Below, one piece after another: positions 56,094 to 63,524 of a stretch of 64,000 bases of DNA; within the stretch, counting starts at the first letter, position 1, and each line of letters opens with the position of its first letter. The notes under the pieces are model-generated. The model did no database searches. It was not told where the DNA came from and worked only from the letters and a program-made list of their open reading frames with translations. The stretch lies in the NCBI RefSeq assembly GCF_023715445.1, contig NZ_JAMBOD010000005.1, forward strand, positions 186,001 to 250,000. Reading direction: 5' to 3'. Origin of the DNA: Fictibacillus nanhaiensis. GTDB lineage: Bacteria > Bacillota > Bacilli > Bacillales > Fictibacillaceae. A program made the translations under genes and the position numbers.

Positions 56094-56459
56094 ATGAATC
56101 TGAAAAGAAAAATGCTATTAATTTGTACCGTTTATTGCTTAATTTTAGTTGGTTGCAACAGTAAAGAAATTAAGAGTATTGAGGTCATAGATAAACAATA
56201 TATAAAAGCACATAAGATTTCGGATGAAAAAAGTATAGATAAATTCTCTGATTTTTCTAATGACCTATCTTGGAAAAAAGATAAAAAAATTAATAATGGT
56301 ACAGAAACTATTTTACTGATTGTTCATTATGAGAATGAAGAAGTAGAGTATTCTGTTTTTGATAATGGTGATGAAACTTCTACTATTAGCTCCAGAGGAA
56401 GTTATGTGAAATTAAACAAGACAGAATCAAATACTTTAAATGAAATTATTAAACAGTAA
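56094..56459 (+). CDS. Putative lipoprotein of unknown function
   Basis: A 121-residue protein. The N-terminus NLKRKMLLICTVYCLILVGC is a lipoprotein signal with lipobox LVGC (Cys near residue 21), so it should be anchored to the outer face of the membrane. The mature part is Lys/Glu/Ser-rich with a pattern of short strands (ETILLIVHYENEEVEYSVFD). The site aagggggg is strong. No family is recognised. Very AT-rich codon use marks it as part of the accessory region. Confidence 0.7.
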   Translation: MNLKRKMLLICTVYCLILVGCNSKEIKSIEVIDKQYIKAHKISDEKSIDKFSDFSNDLSWKKDKKINNGTETILLIVHYENEEVEYSVFDNGDETSTISSRGSYVKLNKTESNTLNEIIKQ

Positions 56460-56490
56460 TCAGGTCATTTTTATTATGCTTCTTTCTTTT

Positions 56491-56886
56491 CTATAGTAGA
56501 AAGTCTTTTAAGCTTTGATCAATTTCATCTTGCGTGATCCCAATATAACGCTTCGTGATGGAAGGAGCTGAATGATTAAAAATCTCCATAAGTGTTACTA
56601 TGTCTTTCGTCCGTTTGTAATAGTGATAACCAAATGTCTTTCGCATTGTATGTGTTCCAATATCATCGCGGTCAATCATACTTGCTGCTTTTACGAGTGC
56701 CCGATAGGCCTGCGTGGTCGTAATCGGGCCATTTCCTTTTCTAGACGCAAAAAGATATTCATCCGACCGCATGCCAGCTGTATAGTGAACAATCTCACTT
56801 TGTAAAGCCATGATGGGAAAGCGTTTCTTCTTTCCGGTCTTCTTCTCAATGATCACGACATGTGTCCGGTCCCGGACGTCCGCCAC
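56491..56886 (-). pseudogene. Tyrosine recombinase/integrase, N-terminally truncated
   Basis: The minus-strand frame encodes the C-terminal 131 residues of a phage-type integrase: VADVRDRTHVVIIEKKTGKK, then GTHTMRKTFGYHYYKRT (His-x-x-Arg box), FNHSAPSITKRYIGIT (catalytic Tyr). Similarity starts abruptly at about 56895; upstream of it the minus strand has stops, and the N-terminal DNA-binding half and the first catalytic Arg are lost. It cannot be active as it stands. It marks this region as a former mobile element. Confidence 0.85.
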
Positions 56887-57074
56887 TTTTGAAAGTTAAG
56901 TGTTAAAGAAGAATAGATAAAACAAACGTTGTTGGTGAAGAGATTTGTATATTACATGTTTTTTATGCAAAGTAATACTGTAACTAGAAGTGTTACTAAA
57001 AACGAAATGAAAGGGAACTCAATTTACTTTTTATTTATGGTTCGATTTCGCTCTCTTTTCCTATTGTATAGAGA

Positions 57075-57178
57075 CTGGTGCCCCTCCATTAAACATTGTA
57101 ATCACCAAAAGACCTCGTAGACCCAACGTACATGGGTCCACGAGGTCTTTTGGTACTTGTTGAACGGAGGGGCACCAG
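57075..57178. mobile_element. 104-nt long inverted repeat, MITE-like hairpin
   Basis: The outer arms ctggtgcccctcc / ggaggggcaccag and the inner arms accaaaagacctcg / cgaggtcttttggt pair over almost the whole length, with a short unpaired bulge between and a small central loop near 57126. The flanks resemble each other (tgtatagaga, then tgtataaagag), a possible degenerate target duplication. It may be a non-autonomous transposable element or a transcription barrier. Confidence 0.65.
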
Positions 57179-57191
57179 ATGTATAAAGAGG

Positions 57192-57335
57192 ATGTTTTTG
57201 GAATTTATTAGGTTGGAAATGAAGATAGGATCGTTGATGATAATGATTATATGGTTGAGCGTTGTTTATTTTTGTTTTAAGGGATTTTTTATATCGAGGG
57301 AAGAAAACTATTTGAAATTTTTTAAAAGCGCTTAG
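57192..57335 (+). CDS. Possible small membrane protein (47 aa)
   Basis: An ATG at 57192 right after the hairpin gives MFLEFIRLEMKIGSLMIMII and onward, with one hydrophobic helix (about 12-32) and a basic tail ending FFKSA. The possible site aaagagg is too close to the ATG, and an internal ATG at 57222 is an alternative. Coding status is uncertain; no family is recognised. Confidence 0.3.
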   Translation: MFLEFIRLEMKIGSLMIMIIWLSVVYFCFKGFFISREENYLKFFKSA

Positions 57336-57422
57336 AGAGTGTTTTTAAAGCTTGTATTTTATATATGGTGTTAGGGATGCTGCTATTTTTTGAATTTAAA
57401 AGAAAAAATTGGTTGAGTGTTT

Positions 57423-57671
57423 ATGATTTATAAAAGTATAAAAAAGAGTAGTAGGTACTTGAATGAGAGAATTGAAGAAACTGGTTGGTTCTTGCCGTCG
57501 CTCGACGTGTTAGTATTTGATAAGATCAAATCGGAAGAAAAAGTGCGGAAGACATTTTCGCTGAATAAAGGGGTAGGGAAGGCACTGGATGCATTTGCTG
57601 CGGGTCATAAATTAAATAAACAGGATATTATTGAGCTTGCACTTTGGGATTTATTTAGAAAATACAATTAA
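57423..57671 (+). CDS. Small protein with possible ribbon-helix-helix C-terminus
   Basis: An 82-residue protein, basic in its first third (MIYKSIKKSSRYLNERIEE). The C-terminal half, KTFSLNKGVGKALDAFAAGH followed by KLNKQDIIELALWDLFRKY, has the strand-helix-helix pattern of small RHH DNA-binding or antitoxin-like proteins, but no partner toxin gene is seen. The ribosome binding site is weak (ggttgag). A GTG two codons earlier is possible. Confidence 0.5.
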   Translation: MIYKSIKKSSRYLNERIEETGWFLPSLDVLVFDKIKSEEKVRKTFSLNKGVGKALDAFAAGHKLNKQDIIELALWDLFRKYN

Positions 57672-57855
57672 AGCCAATAAACCCATAGAACAATATAAAA
57701 CATCTAAGTTGGGAAAATAGACCTCTTCCACTATGTTTCATTTATACTAAATTCAGTCAATTTTCCCGATAAAAGATTTGTAAAAAATGGTTATAATTTA
57801 CTTTGTATCATGTAAAAAGTTTACATATACGATTAATATATTAGGAGGTTTACAA

Positions 57856-58251
57856 ATGAAGAAAAAGAAGCTAGCACTATTAACAGGGGTTTTGGCATTA
57901 GCAACATCAGCTAGTGTGTATGCAGGTACGTCTTATACTAGCTATAGTACTACAGTTGGTGACACTAATGGTAGTGGTTACACAGGTTATGATCAGACCA
58001 AATCAACAAGTGGAGCAAATGGATACATAAAATCTACATCTGTAGGTGGAGACTATGTTGTTGATGTTAGAATGCTAGATGCACAAGGAAATGGTGGAGA
58101 TTGGGACCGTAATATAGATGATGGTACTAACTCAGCTCTGGATGGACATGTAAATCACATAAAAGATGATAAAATGAGATTGCAATTTTCAAACGATTGG
58201 AACACACCTGTAGATGTTCAGGTAACTGGCTCCTGGAAAAGTGACAACTAA
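57856..58251 (+). CDS. Secreted small protein, possible bacteriocin-like product
   Basis: A 131-residue exported protein with an optimal site (aggagg, 8 nt). The signal peptide is about residues 1-23 (KKKKLALLTGVLALATSASV, ends VYA-GT). The mature part of about 108 residues is rich in Gly, Ser, Thr, Asp and Tyr, has no cysteine, and contains SYTSYSTTVGDTNGSGYTGY and a net-acidic middle. It is followed by a hairpin and then two membrane-protein genes and an ABC ATPase gene on the same strand. That layout resembles lactococcin-972-type bacteriocin loci, but the sequence itself is not a clear match. Function is therefore inferred only from position. Confidence 0.65.
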   Translation: MKKKKLALLTGVLALATSASVYAGTSYTSYSTTVGDTNGSGYTGYDQTKSTSGANGYIKSTSVGGDYVVDVRMLDAQGNGGDWDRNIDDGTNSALDGHVNHIKDDKMRLQFSNDWNTPVDVQVTGSWKSDN

Positions 58252-58263
58252 TTCTATATTATA

Positions 58264-58311
58264 ATAGAGTACCTTAGACATTAAAGTTAATAGTGTTCTA
58301 AGGTGCTCTAT
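58264..58311 (+). terminator. Hairpin between the secreted protein gene and the ABC genes
   Basis: A 15-bp stem pairs atagagtaccttaga (58264-58278) with tctaaggtgctctat (58297-58311), with one G-U pair. Only a short T stretch follows, so partial read-through is likely. That would leave more mRNA for the secreted protein than for the transporter. Confidence 0.65.
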
Positions 58312-58332
58312 ATCTTTTAAGGAGTGTAGAAC

Positions 58333-59097
58333 ATGCATAATTTAATTTCAACAGAAATAAAAAAATTAAAGTACCCGTACATAATCAGTGTAATAATCGC
58401 TATCTTATATTCTTGTTTGATGATTATCCCTGTAACTTCTGGCTATAGCTATAACTACAATGTTGAAATATGGGAAGAATCCGTAGGGCTATTTGTAGTT
58501 ATTTTTCCATTGTTCGCTGTAATTCCCACTATCTGGCTAATGTACTTTGAAAGAAAGAATGGATTTATAATGTACACTCAGACAAGAGTATCACAAAAGA
58601 AATACATTCTAACTAAATGGTTGGTTTCTTCAATCGGTGGCGCTTTAATCGTTTTCTTAGTGTCTTTCGTTGGATTAGTTATAAGTTTGTTTTTTTTACC
58701 TGAGGTTCAAAAAGCTGGGGATGATTATGCAATTAAAGCTTTCGGGGGATACTACCTTGTAAATCATCCTTTTTTGTATGGTCTTATTTTAAGTTTTTGG
58801 AGAATGGTACTAGGATTTTTAGTAGCTACCTTTGGATTTTCTCTTTCTTTATTTGTAAATAACATTTTTATCGTCTTAACAGGACCATTTGTTTACTCTA
58901 TGCTAGAAAGCTTTATTCTTGCTATTTCTGGTGTGCCGTATTATAGGTTATCGACGTCTTTTGCCCCCCATACTCTATCACAAACAGTAATTACTGTTCC
59001 CCGACTACTAGTTGGTCCAACGTTATTACTAGTGGTTACTTGTGGTGTGGTTTTCTACTTCATGTTTATAAAAAAAATATCCATCTATGAGAAATGA
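58333..59097 (+). CDS. ABC-2-like membrane protein
   Basis: A 254-residue integral membrane protein with six hydrophobic segments. It starts HNLISTEIKKLKYPYIISVIIAIL, typical of ABC-2 permeases. The cytosolic loop MYFERKNGFIMYTQTRVSQKKYILTKW is also typical. It follows the secreted protein gene and precedes a second membrane protein and an ATPase. It probably forms part of an exporter or self-protection transporter. The site is aaggag. Confidence 0.75.
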   Translation: MHNLISTEIKKLKYPYIISVIIAILYSCLMIIPVTSGYSYNYNVEIWEESVGLFVVIFPLFAVIPTIWLMYFERKNGFIMYTQTRVSQKKYILTKWLVSSIGGALIVFLVSFVGLVISLFFLPEVQKAGDDYAIKAFGGYYLVNHPFLYGLILSFWRMVLGFLVATFGFSLSLFVNNIFIVLTGPFVYSMLESFILAISGVPYYRLSTSFAPHTLSQTVITVPRLLVGPTLLLVVTCGVVFYFMFIKKISIYEK

Positions 59098-59119
59098 TTA
59101 AAAGGAGTAATCCACTGCT

Positions 59120-60676
59120 ATGATAGCAAGTTTAATAAAAAAGAATGTAGACAGATTCACATCGAGAAATGTATGGTTTGTATGTTTAGTCTTTTCTCTT
59201 TACTCCATACATCTAAAAGGTGAAGCAGCTAGTAAAAATATCTCTTATTGGGAGTATTTTATTCTTTCATTAACAGATCATTATTACATTTTATATTTTA
59301 TGATACTTAGCTTTCTCTTTTTGATTTTTAATATCTTCAGACAAAATGAAGAAACAGTGTGGATTAGATCGGGTACATATTTCAAATACTTTATCTCGAA
59401 TATCATTTCTTTATTGGTTATTTCAACCATATTTGTATTCTTTCATGTTTTGATCACCTCAATATTTGGATTTGGCCTTAGTCTGGAAAATACATATACT
59501 GATATCTCTATGGATGAAAGGTTTACCATAAAGTTATTTGTCCCTTACTTTTCTAATCCATTTTTTGCGAGTGTAAGTATCATTCTTTATATGATTTCAG
59601 GCTTTACGTTTTTAGGAGTAATTTTTCTTTTTTTTAAACAATTTTTTAATGAAATTCTTGTTATTGTATCTCTAGTATTTTTATACATATTAATGTTATT
59701 AAGCATACGCTCTGATCTAGACTTAACTTATCCGTATATCTTTTTTAATGATTATATAATCTTACATCATGCTTTTGTAGTGTTAGAGAGTCAACACTAC
59801 AGATTATTTATAGTGGAGCTGTTAGCCATATCCATTATTTTAATAGTAATTAAAAAATATTGGAGCAGAAAAATCTACTTGCATCTTAAGAAGCCAGCTT
59901 TGAACTTCTTCGACAAATGGACTTTAAGTGTATTACTTTCTAGAAAAAATTTAATATTTATTATTTCTCTATCTCTTTTTACAGTTCTGACAACTGTTTT
60001 AAGAAGCAATAATATTACAACTTTTTTTGATTTGCTATTTTTTCAGTTTTCTGGACATGGTACCGGTTATTTTTATTATTTAGATTTTCTTCGTATGATA
60101 GTATATAATGGCGTTCCGCTTTACTTTTTATGTTACTTTTTGGAGAAAGAAAGTACAGAGAGAAGTTCCTTAATACTAATACGAATAAGACATAAGACGT
60201 TCTGGTTAATGTCTTTAATACGATCTGCTTTAATATTTATTTCTATATATGTAATAACCACTATTGTTGTAACCTTGAGTATTTCTCTTATCTCTGGTCT
60301 ATCATTTGATGGTTATGATTATGTTTTAAAAGATTTGAAGATTGGTAACGTAAACCCACTCTTGTCAGTATTTATCATGTTGAGTACAAAGATATTAGAA
60401 TTGTTCGTTTGCTTCCTTTGTATATTTCTTTTGTACTGCTATACCAAAACAATTACTTTTGGTTTCTTAGCTATTGGCTTTACCTATGTCTTATGTATTT
60501 TTAATACACCAATAGTAAAATATCTTCCCTTCGGCATGTCATCTTTGACTAGGATACAGGAATTTATAGGAAAGTCTGGTGTACCTTATTTAATTTCTAT
60601 AACTGTGTTACTTACTTCGTGTTTAGTAATATACACAATAATAAGAAATGGTGCTTTTCAAAGAATCTATAAATAA
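59120..60676 (+). CDS. Large polytopic membrane protein of the ABC cluster
   Basis: A 518-residue membrane protein with about twelve hydrophobic segments in two halves (about 20-250 and 270-510), separated by a charged linker (KKYWSRKIYLHLKKPALNFF). The two halves may be a duplicated ABC-2 permease fold. Codon use is very AT-rich. It starts at ATG 59120, 22 nt after the previous gene, with aaaaggag upstream, and ends 12 nt before the ATPase start. The position and size are like the putative immunity membrane protein of lactococcin-972-type loci; no family motif is recognised. Confidence 0.7.
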   Translation: MIASLIKKNVDRFTSRNVWFVCLVFSLYSIHLKGEAASKNISYWEYFILSLTDHYYILYFMILSFLFLIFNIFRQNEETVWIRSGTYFKYFISNIISLLVISTIFVFFHVLITSIFGFGLSLENTYTDISMDERFTIKLFVPYFSNPFFASVSIILYMISGFTFLGVIFLFFKQFFNEILVIVSLVFLYILMLLSIRSDLDLTYPYIFFNDYIILHHAFVVLESQHYRLFIVELLAISIILIVIKKYWSRKIYLHLKKPALNFFDKWTLSVLLSRKNLIFIISLSLFTVLTTVLRSNNITTFFDLLFFQFSGHGTGYFYYLDFLRMIVYNGVPLYFLCYFLEKESTERSSLILIRIRHKTFWLMSLIRSALIFISIYVITTIVVTLSISLISGLSFDGYDYVLKDLKIGNVNPLLSVFIMLSTKILELFVCFLCIFLLYCYTKTITFGFLAIGFTYVLCIFNTPIVKYLPFGMSSLTRIQEFIGKSGVPYLISITVLLTSCLVIYTIIRNGAFQRIYK

Positions 60677-60688
60677 AGGGTGATTACA

Positions 60689-61360
60689 TTGGAATACATT
60701 ATTGAAATGAGAAATGTCAGTAAGTCTTTTAAAGGAATAAACTTATTGCAGAATATTGATTTAAGTATTAAGAAAGGTCAAACAATCGGTATTGTAGGAT
60801 CTAATGGTAGTGGTAAGTCTGTTTTGTTCAAACTAATTGCAGGATTTATTAACGCTGACAAAGGAGAAATATTCGTTCGTGGAAAAAAAATCGGTAAGGA
60901 TATAGATTTTCCTAGCAATACTGGAGCCTTAATAAATGATCCAGGTTATATAAGTATTTATAGTGCATTCAAAAATCTGCAATTTTTAGCAAAAATAAAT
61001 AACGTTATTGATGACTCAAAAATAAGAGAAACCCTTGAATTAGTTGGATTAGATCCGGATAATAAAACAAGAGTTAAACATTTTTCAATGGGAATGAAGA
61101 AAAAGTTAGGTATTGCTCAAGCAATTATGGAAAATCAAGATATTATTATATTAGATGAGCCATTCAATGCATTAGACATTAAATCATACAGAGAAATAAA
61201 GGATATTATCATGTCCCTACAACAAAAAGGGCACACGATTCTGTTAACTAGCCACAACCAAGCTGATATTGAGGAATTATGTGATGAAACTTATATAATT
61301 TTAGATAATAAGCTTGAGAAGTTGACCGAAAATATAAAGAAAGAATACCTACAATATTAA
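60689..61360 (+). CDS. ABC transporter ATP-binding protein of the secreted-protein cluster
   Basis: A 223-residue ATPase. Walker A is GIVGSNGSGKSVLFK, the signature is a divergent FSMGMKKKLGIAQAI, and Walker B is IIILDEPFNALD, followed by the H-loop LTSHNQAD. TTG 60689 is chosen because aaaggg (60675-60680) is 8 nt away; GTG 60680 would overlap that site. It completes the three-gene transporter and probably powers export of, or immunity to, the secreted protein at 57856. Confidence 0.87.
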   Translation: MEYIIEMRNVSKSFKGINLLQNIDLSIKKGQTIGIVGSNGSGKSVLFKLIAGFINADKGEIFVRGKKIGKDIDFPSNTGALINDPGYISIYSAFKNLQFLAKINNVIDDSKIRETLELVGLDPDNKTRVKHFSMGMKKKLGIAQAIMENQDIIILDEPFNALDIKSYREIKDIIMSLQQKGHTILLTSHNQADIEELCDETYIILDNKLEKLTENIKKEYLQY

Positions 61361-61520
61361 AATATTGGTTTAGAGTATCGCTGTCTTTTGTACGAATTTC
61401 ATGCTCAACCTGTAGAGTAATACCAAGACATTATTAGAGTTGGATTGTGGAACTTTTCGTTTCAAATACCTTTTCTATATATTTCCTGTTTACTTATGGT
61501 AAGCGTTTTTTTAAATATAG

Positions 61521-61703
61521 GGAGGATGGGCAGCAGCAGTCGTGGCTGCCACGGTATCTGGCGTGGCAGGAACTGATACCAAATGGGGGATTGTCAACGA
61601 ACTGATCGCATTAAAAATCAACGAAATACAGAGAAAACGGAAGATCCACCTTTTTCATGATGAGGTGTATTTTTACGTTATTTCCCGACCTGAAAAACCC
61701 TGA
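61521..61703 (+). pseudogene. C-terminal gene fragment (60 codons)
   Basis: An open frame without start codon, reading GWAAAVVAATVSGVAGTDTK and then WGIVNELIALKINEIQRKRK to a stop at 61701-61703 next to a strong terminator. An in-frame stop lies just upstream (61518-61520). It appears to be the tail of a lost gene; family unknown. The other parts of 61361-61957 contain only AT-rich sequence and the terminator. Confidence 0.4.
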
Positions 61704-61744
61704 ATTTGACCTAAAACGGCTAAATTCAGGGTTTTGGTTTTTGG
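61694..61744 (+). terminator. Strong terminator after the gene fragment
   Basis: The stem aaaaccctgaattt / aaattcagggtttt is followed by GGTTTTTGG. Confidence 0.8.
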
Positions 61745-61957
61745 ATGGGTTCCTAAAAGGTTCATTATGTTAACTAGTTAGGTGTTTTTTAATTTAAGAT
61801 AAAATTTTATTTAGAAACGTTGCCATGCAGCGTTTTTTTATTTGTGCCTCATTAATCTAAAATTAAATGGTATTATAAAAACAGAACATATGTTTGTGTT
61901 TTGGTTGTTATTTTTAGGTTTATTCCCCTTTTTAAAAAGTAAGGAGTGAGGAATCTA

Positions 61958-62575
61958 GTGAATGAATACATCTATCCCTACGAAAACACACACCCTCTTT
62001 TAAAAGCAAAGTTTGAATCATTTATTCGTGAAAATCAACAACCATTATCAAACCCCATTATTAACAGTTTTTTAAGTAATGAAGAACATTACATTCTCTT
62101 TGTTAATGCTGTTTGTTTTTCTTCCAAAGAAAACAATTTTCTCTTAGATCAAGCTTTTTCAAAATTTCTTACAGAAATAAGATTTATTAATTATATCTCT
62201 AAGACCCTAAAATATTTTGCTTCAAACTACAGAAATAGATTAAAAATGGAGAATCAACGTGTGCAACTTTTATTAGATCAACCAATTAAAGGTGACTCCG
62301 AAAATACTTTTTTAGAAATGAGATGTGTTAGTGATGAAAATGTTTATGGAAGTTTTATGAACAGAAGAAATAAGTTGTTTGATCATATCGAAAATCCCAG
62401 TCTGTACAACGGATTCAAACAATTGACTGAAAAACAGATGCTTATTTTAGAATTGTATTTTTTCAACGGCTCAACACATAAAGAGATTGCCACCGTGTTA
62501 GGAGTGACCCAGCAAGCTGTTTCAAAAAGTTATAAAAAGGCATTAGAAAAACTCAAAAACTGTTATAAGGAGTGA
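61958..62575 (+). CDS. Sigma-70-family factor, sigma-O (YvrI)-like
   Basis: A 205-residue RNA polymerase sigma factor. The C-terminal region 4 (about 150-205) has the helix-turn-helix LTEKQMLILELYFFNGSTHKEIATVLGVTQQAVSKSYKKALEKL. The N-terminal part lacks a clear region 2. This arrangement, and the two genes that follow (YvrJ- and RsoA-like), match the Bacillus subtilis sigma-O/RsoA system, where the sigma factor needs a separate region-2 partner. GTG 61958 follows gagg at 6 nt; GTG 61946 overlaps the stronger aaggag. Confidence 0.8.
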   Translation: MNEYIYPYENTHPLLKAKFESFIRENQQPLSNPIINSFLSNEEHYILFVNAVCFSSKENNFLLDQAFSKFLTEIRFINYISKTLKYFASNYRNRLKMENQRVQLLLDQPIKGDSENTFLEMRCVSDENVYGSFMNRRNKLFDHIENPSLYNGFKQLTEKQMLILELYFFNGSTHKEIATVLGVTQQAVSKSYKKALEKLKNCYKE

Positions 62576-62580
62576 GTACA

Positions 62581-62718
62581 GTGAATGAAGAAATCTGGAT
62601 TAGTTTGATTGGAAGCTTGGGTTTTCCTATCGCTGTAACGGTTTATTTGTTAATTCGTATGGAAAAAAACATCAGACATTTAGAACAGATTGTTGATGAC
62701 CTAATAGAAAAAATATAA
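62581..62718 (+). CDS. YvrJ-family small membrane protein
   Basis: A 45-residue protein starting GTG 62581 and reading NEEIWISLIGSLGFPIAVTV and onward. One membrane helix covers about residues 6-26 and an amphipathic acidic helix follows (EKNIRHLEQIVDDLIEKI). The pattern GFPIAVTVYLL-R-E is that of the YvrJ family, whose gene lies beside the sigma-O genes in Bacillus subtilis. The site is aaggag. It lies 5 nt after the sigma gene and 14 nt before the RsoA-like gene, so all are in one operon. Confidence 0.8.
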   Translation: MNEEIWISLIGSLGFPIAVTVYLLIRMEKNIRHLEQIVDDLIEKI

Positions 62719-62732
62719 ATAGAGGTGTTGTA

Positions 62733-62960
62733 ATGGGATGTTTATACAATCTTGTAAAGGAAGCAAAATCGAATAAAGAAGCAAACGGAAAAATCATCAA
62801 ACAATTCGATGCGAAAATAAAAAAATCAAGCAAGATGCTTGCTCCTAAAGATCGAGAAGACTTAGAGCAGGAAATGAAGATTCAAATAATAAAAATTGTT
62901 GATAGATTCGAGGAGTTTCAAACACCTGGTTTTTGGGAGTTTATGAAAAAAGTTAAATAA
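62733..62960 (+). CDS. RsoA-like co-sigma factor (region-2-like helical protein)
   Basis: A 75-residue protein resembling RsoA (YvrHa) of Bacillus subtilis and the N-terminal helical domain of sigma factors: NLVKEAKSNKEANGKIIKQF, APKDREDLEQEMKIQIIKIV and FQTPGFWEFMKKV. The stretch DREDLEQEMKI corresponds to the sigma region 2 helix that meets RNA polymerase. Together with the upstream gene it would make a split sigma factor. The ribosome binding site is gaggtg. Confidence 0.72.
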   Translation: MGCLYNLVKEAKSNKEANGKIIKQFDAKIKKSSKMLAPKDREDLEQEMKIQIIKIVDRFEEFQTPGFWEFMKKVK

Positions 62961-62993
62961 AGGGTTGTTAATTCATGATTATCAGCCCTTTTT
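62956..62993 (+). terminator. Hairpin between the RsoA-like gene and the downstream genes
   Basis: The stem aagggttg / cagccctt (one G-U pair) is followed by TTTTAC. It may partially separate the sigma genes from the small genes that follow. Confidence 0.55.
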
Positions 62994-63028
62994 ACTTGTA
63001 TAAATAAAACGGGGAGAAGGGATTTGTA

Positions 63029-63250
63029 TTGGCTGTTCCACATGTTATATACGAATGCATTTTAAAAGCTAGATGTTTTCAATTATATTACGCCAGCTGT
63101 ATTAATGAAAATTGTTCTATTGAGGAGAGAAAACTGTTTCAGGAACTTGCTTTTCAATCAGGAGAGCAAGTAATACGCATTAATGATTTTTGTATAGAAA
63201 CATATGGGATAAATATTATTCCTTTACAAATTCACAAAAGAATACCTTGA
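63029..63250 (+). CDS. Small protein of unknown function (73 aa)
   Basis: A 73-residue protein from TTG 63029 with ggagaagg 8 nt upstream. It reads AVPHVIYECILKARCFQLYY and then ASCINENCSIEERKLFQELA, with five cysteines in the whole product and no signal peptide. It appears mostly helical and soluble. It lies between the sigma-factor genes and the cysteine-rich peptide gene on the same strand, so it may be an accessory or partner protein. No family is recognised. Confidence 0.6.
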   Translation: MAVPHVIYECILKARCFQLYYASCINENCSIEERKLFQELAFQSGEQVIRINDFCIETYGINIIPLQIHKRIP

Positions 63251-63287
63251 AATTCTCTTAATCTACTCTTTTAAGGAGGTGATATGA

Positions 63288-63506
63288 ATGGCTTGTGGAG
63301 CTTGGCAATGTGTAAGTCGAGACTTATATTGTGACTGTAATGGAAATTGTTCTGGAACACGGAGTAGTACACAATGTTGGACACATCAAAAGCGAAAGTG
63401 TGATAGCGTAACGGAATTTAGATACGTTTACGGAACTGCTTGTAATGCAGATACATGTTCACCATGTGGTGATTATAGAGGAAGCTGCGGTTCTTGTTTC
63501 GTCTAA
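63288..63506 (+). CDS. Cysteine-rich peptide (72 aa, 12 Cys)
   Basis: The ribosome binding site aaggaggtgat is a full match to the 16S tail, so high expression is expected. The 72-residue product starts ACGAWQCVSRDLYCDCNGNC and ends GSCGSCFV. It has 12 cysteines, an even number, spread over the whole length, plus many Gly, Ser, Thr and aromatic residues. It lacks a signal peptide. Candidate roles are a metal-binding protein, a precursor of a modified peptide, or a disulfide-bonded secreted or coat protein using another export route. None is proven. Confidence 0.7.
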   Translation: MACGAWQCVSRDLYCDCNGNCSGTRSSTQCWTHQKRKCDSVTEFRYVYGTACNADTCSPCGDYRGSCGSCFV

Positions 63507-63524
63507 TTAAAGGAGGTGTAAAAA

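Noticed and set aside
57856-58251. Firm call of a lactococcin 972 family bacteriocin
   Set aside because: The gene order fits, but the mature sequence lacks the recognisable motifs, so only a tentative description is given.
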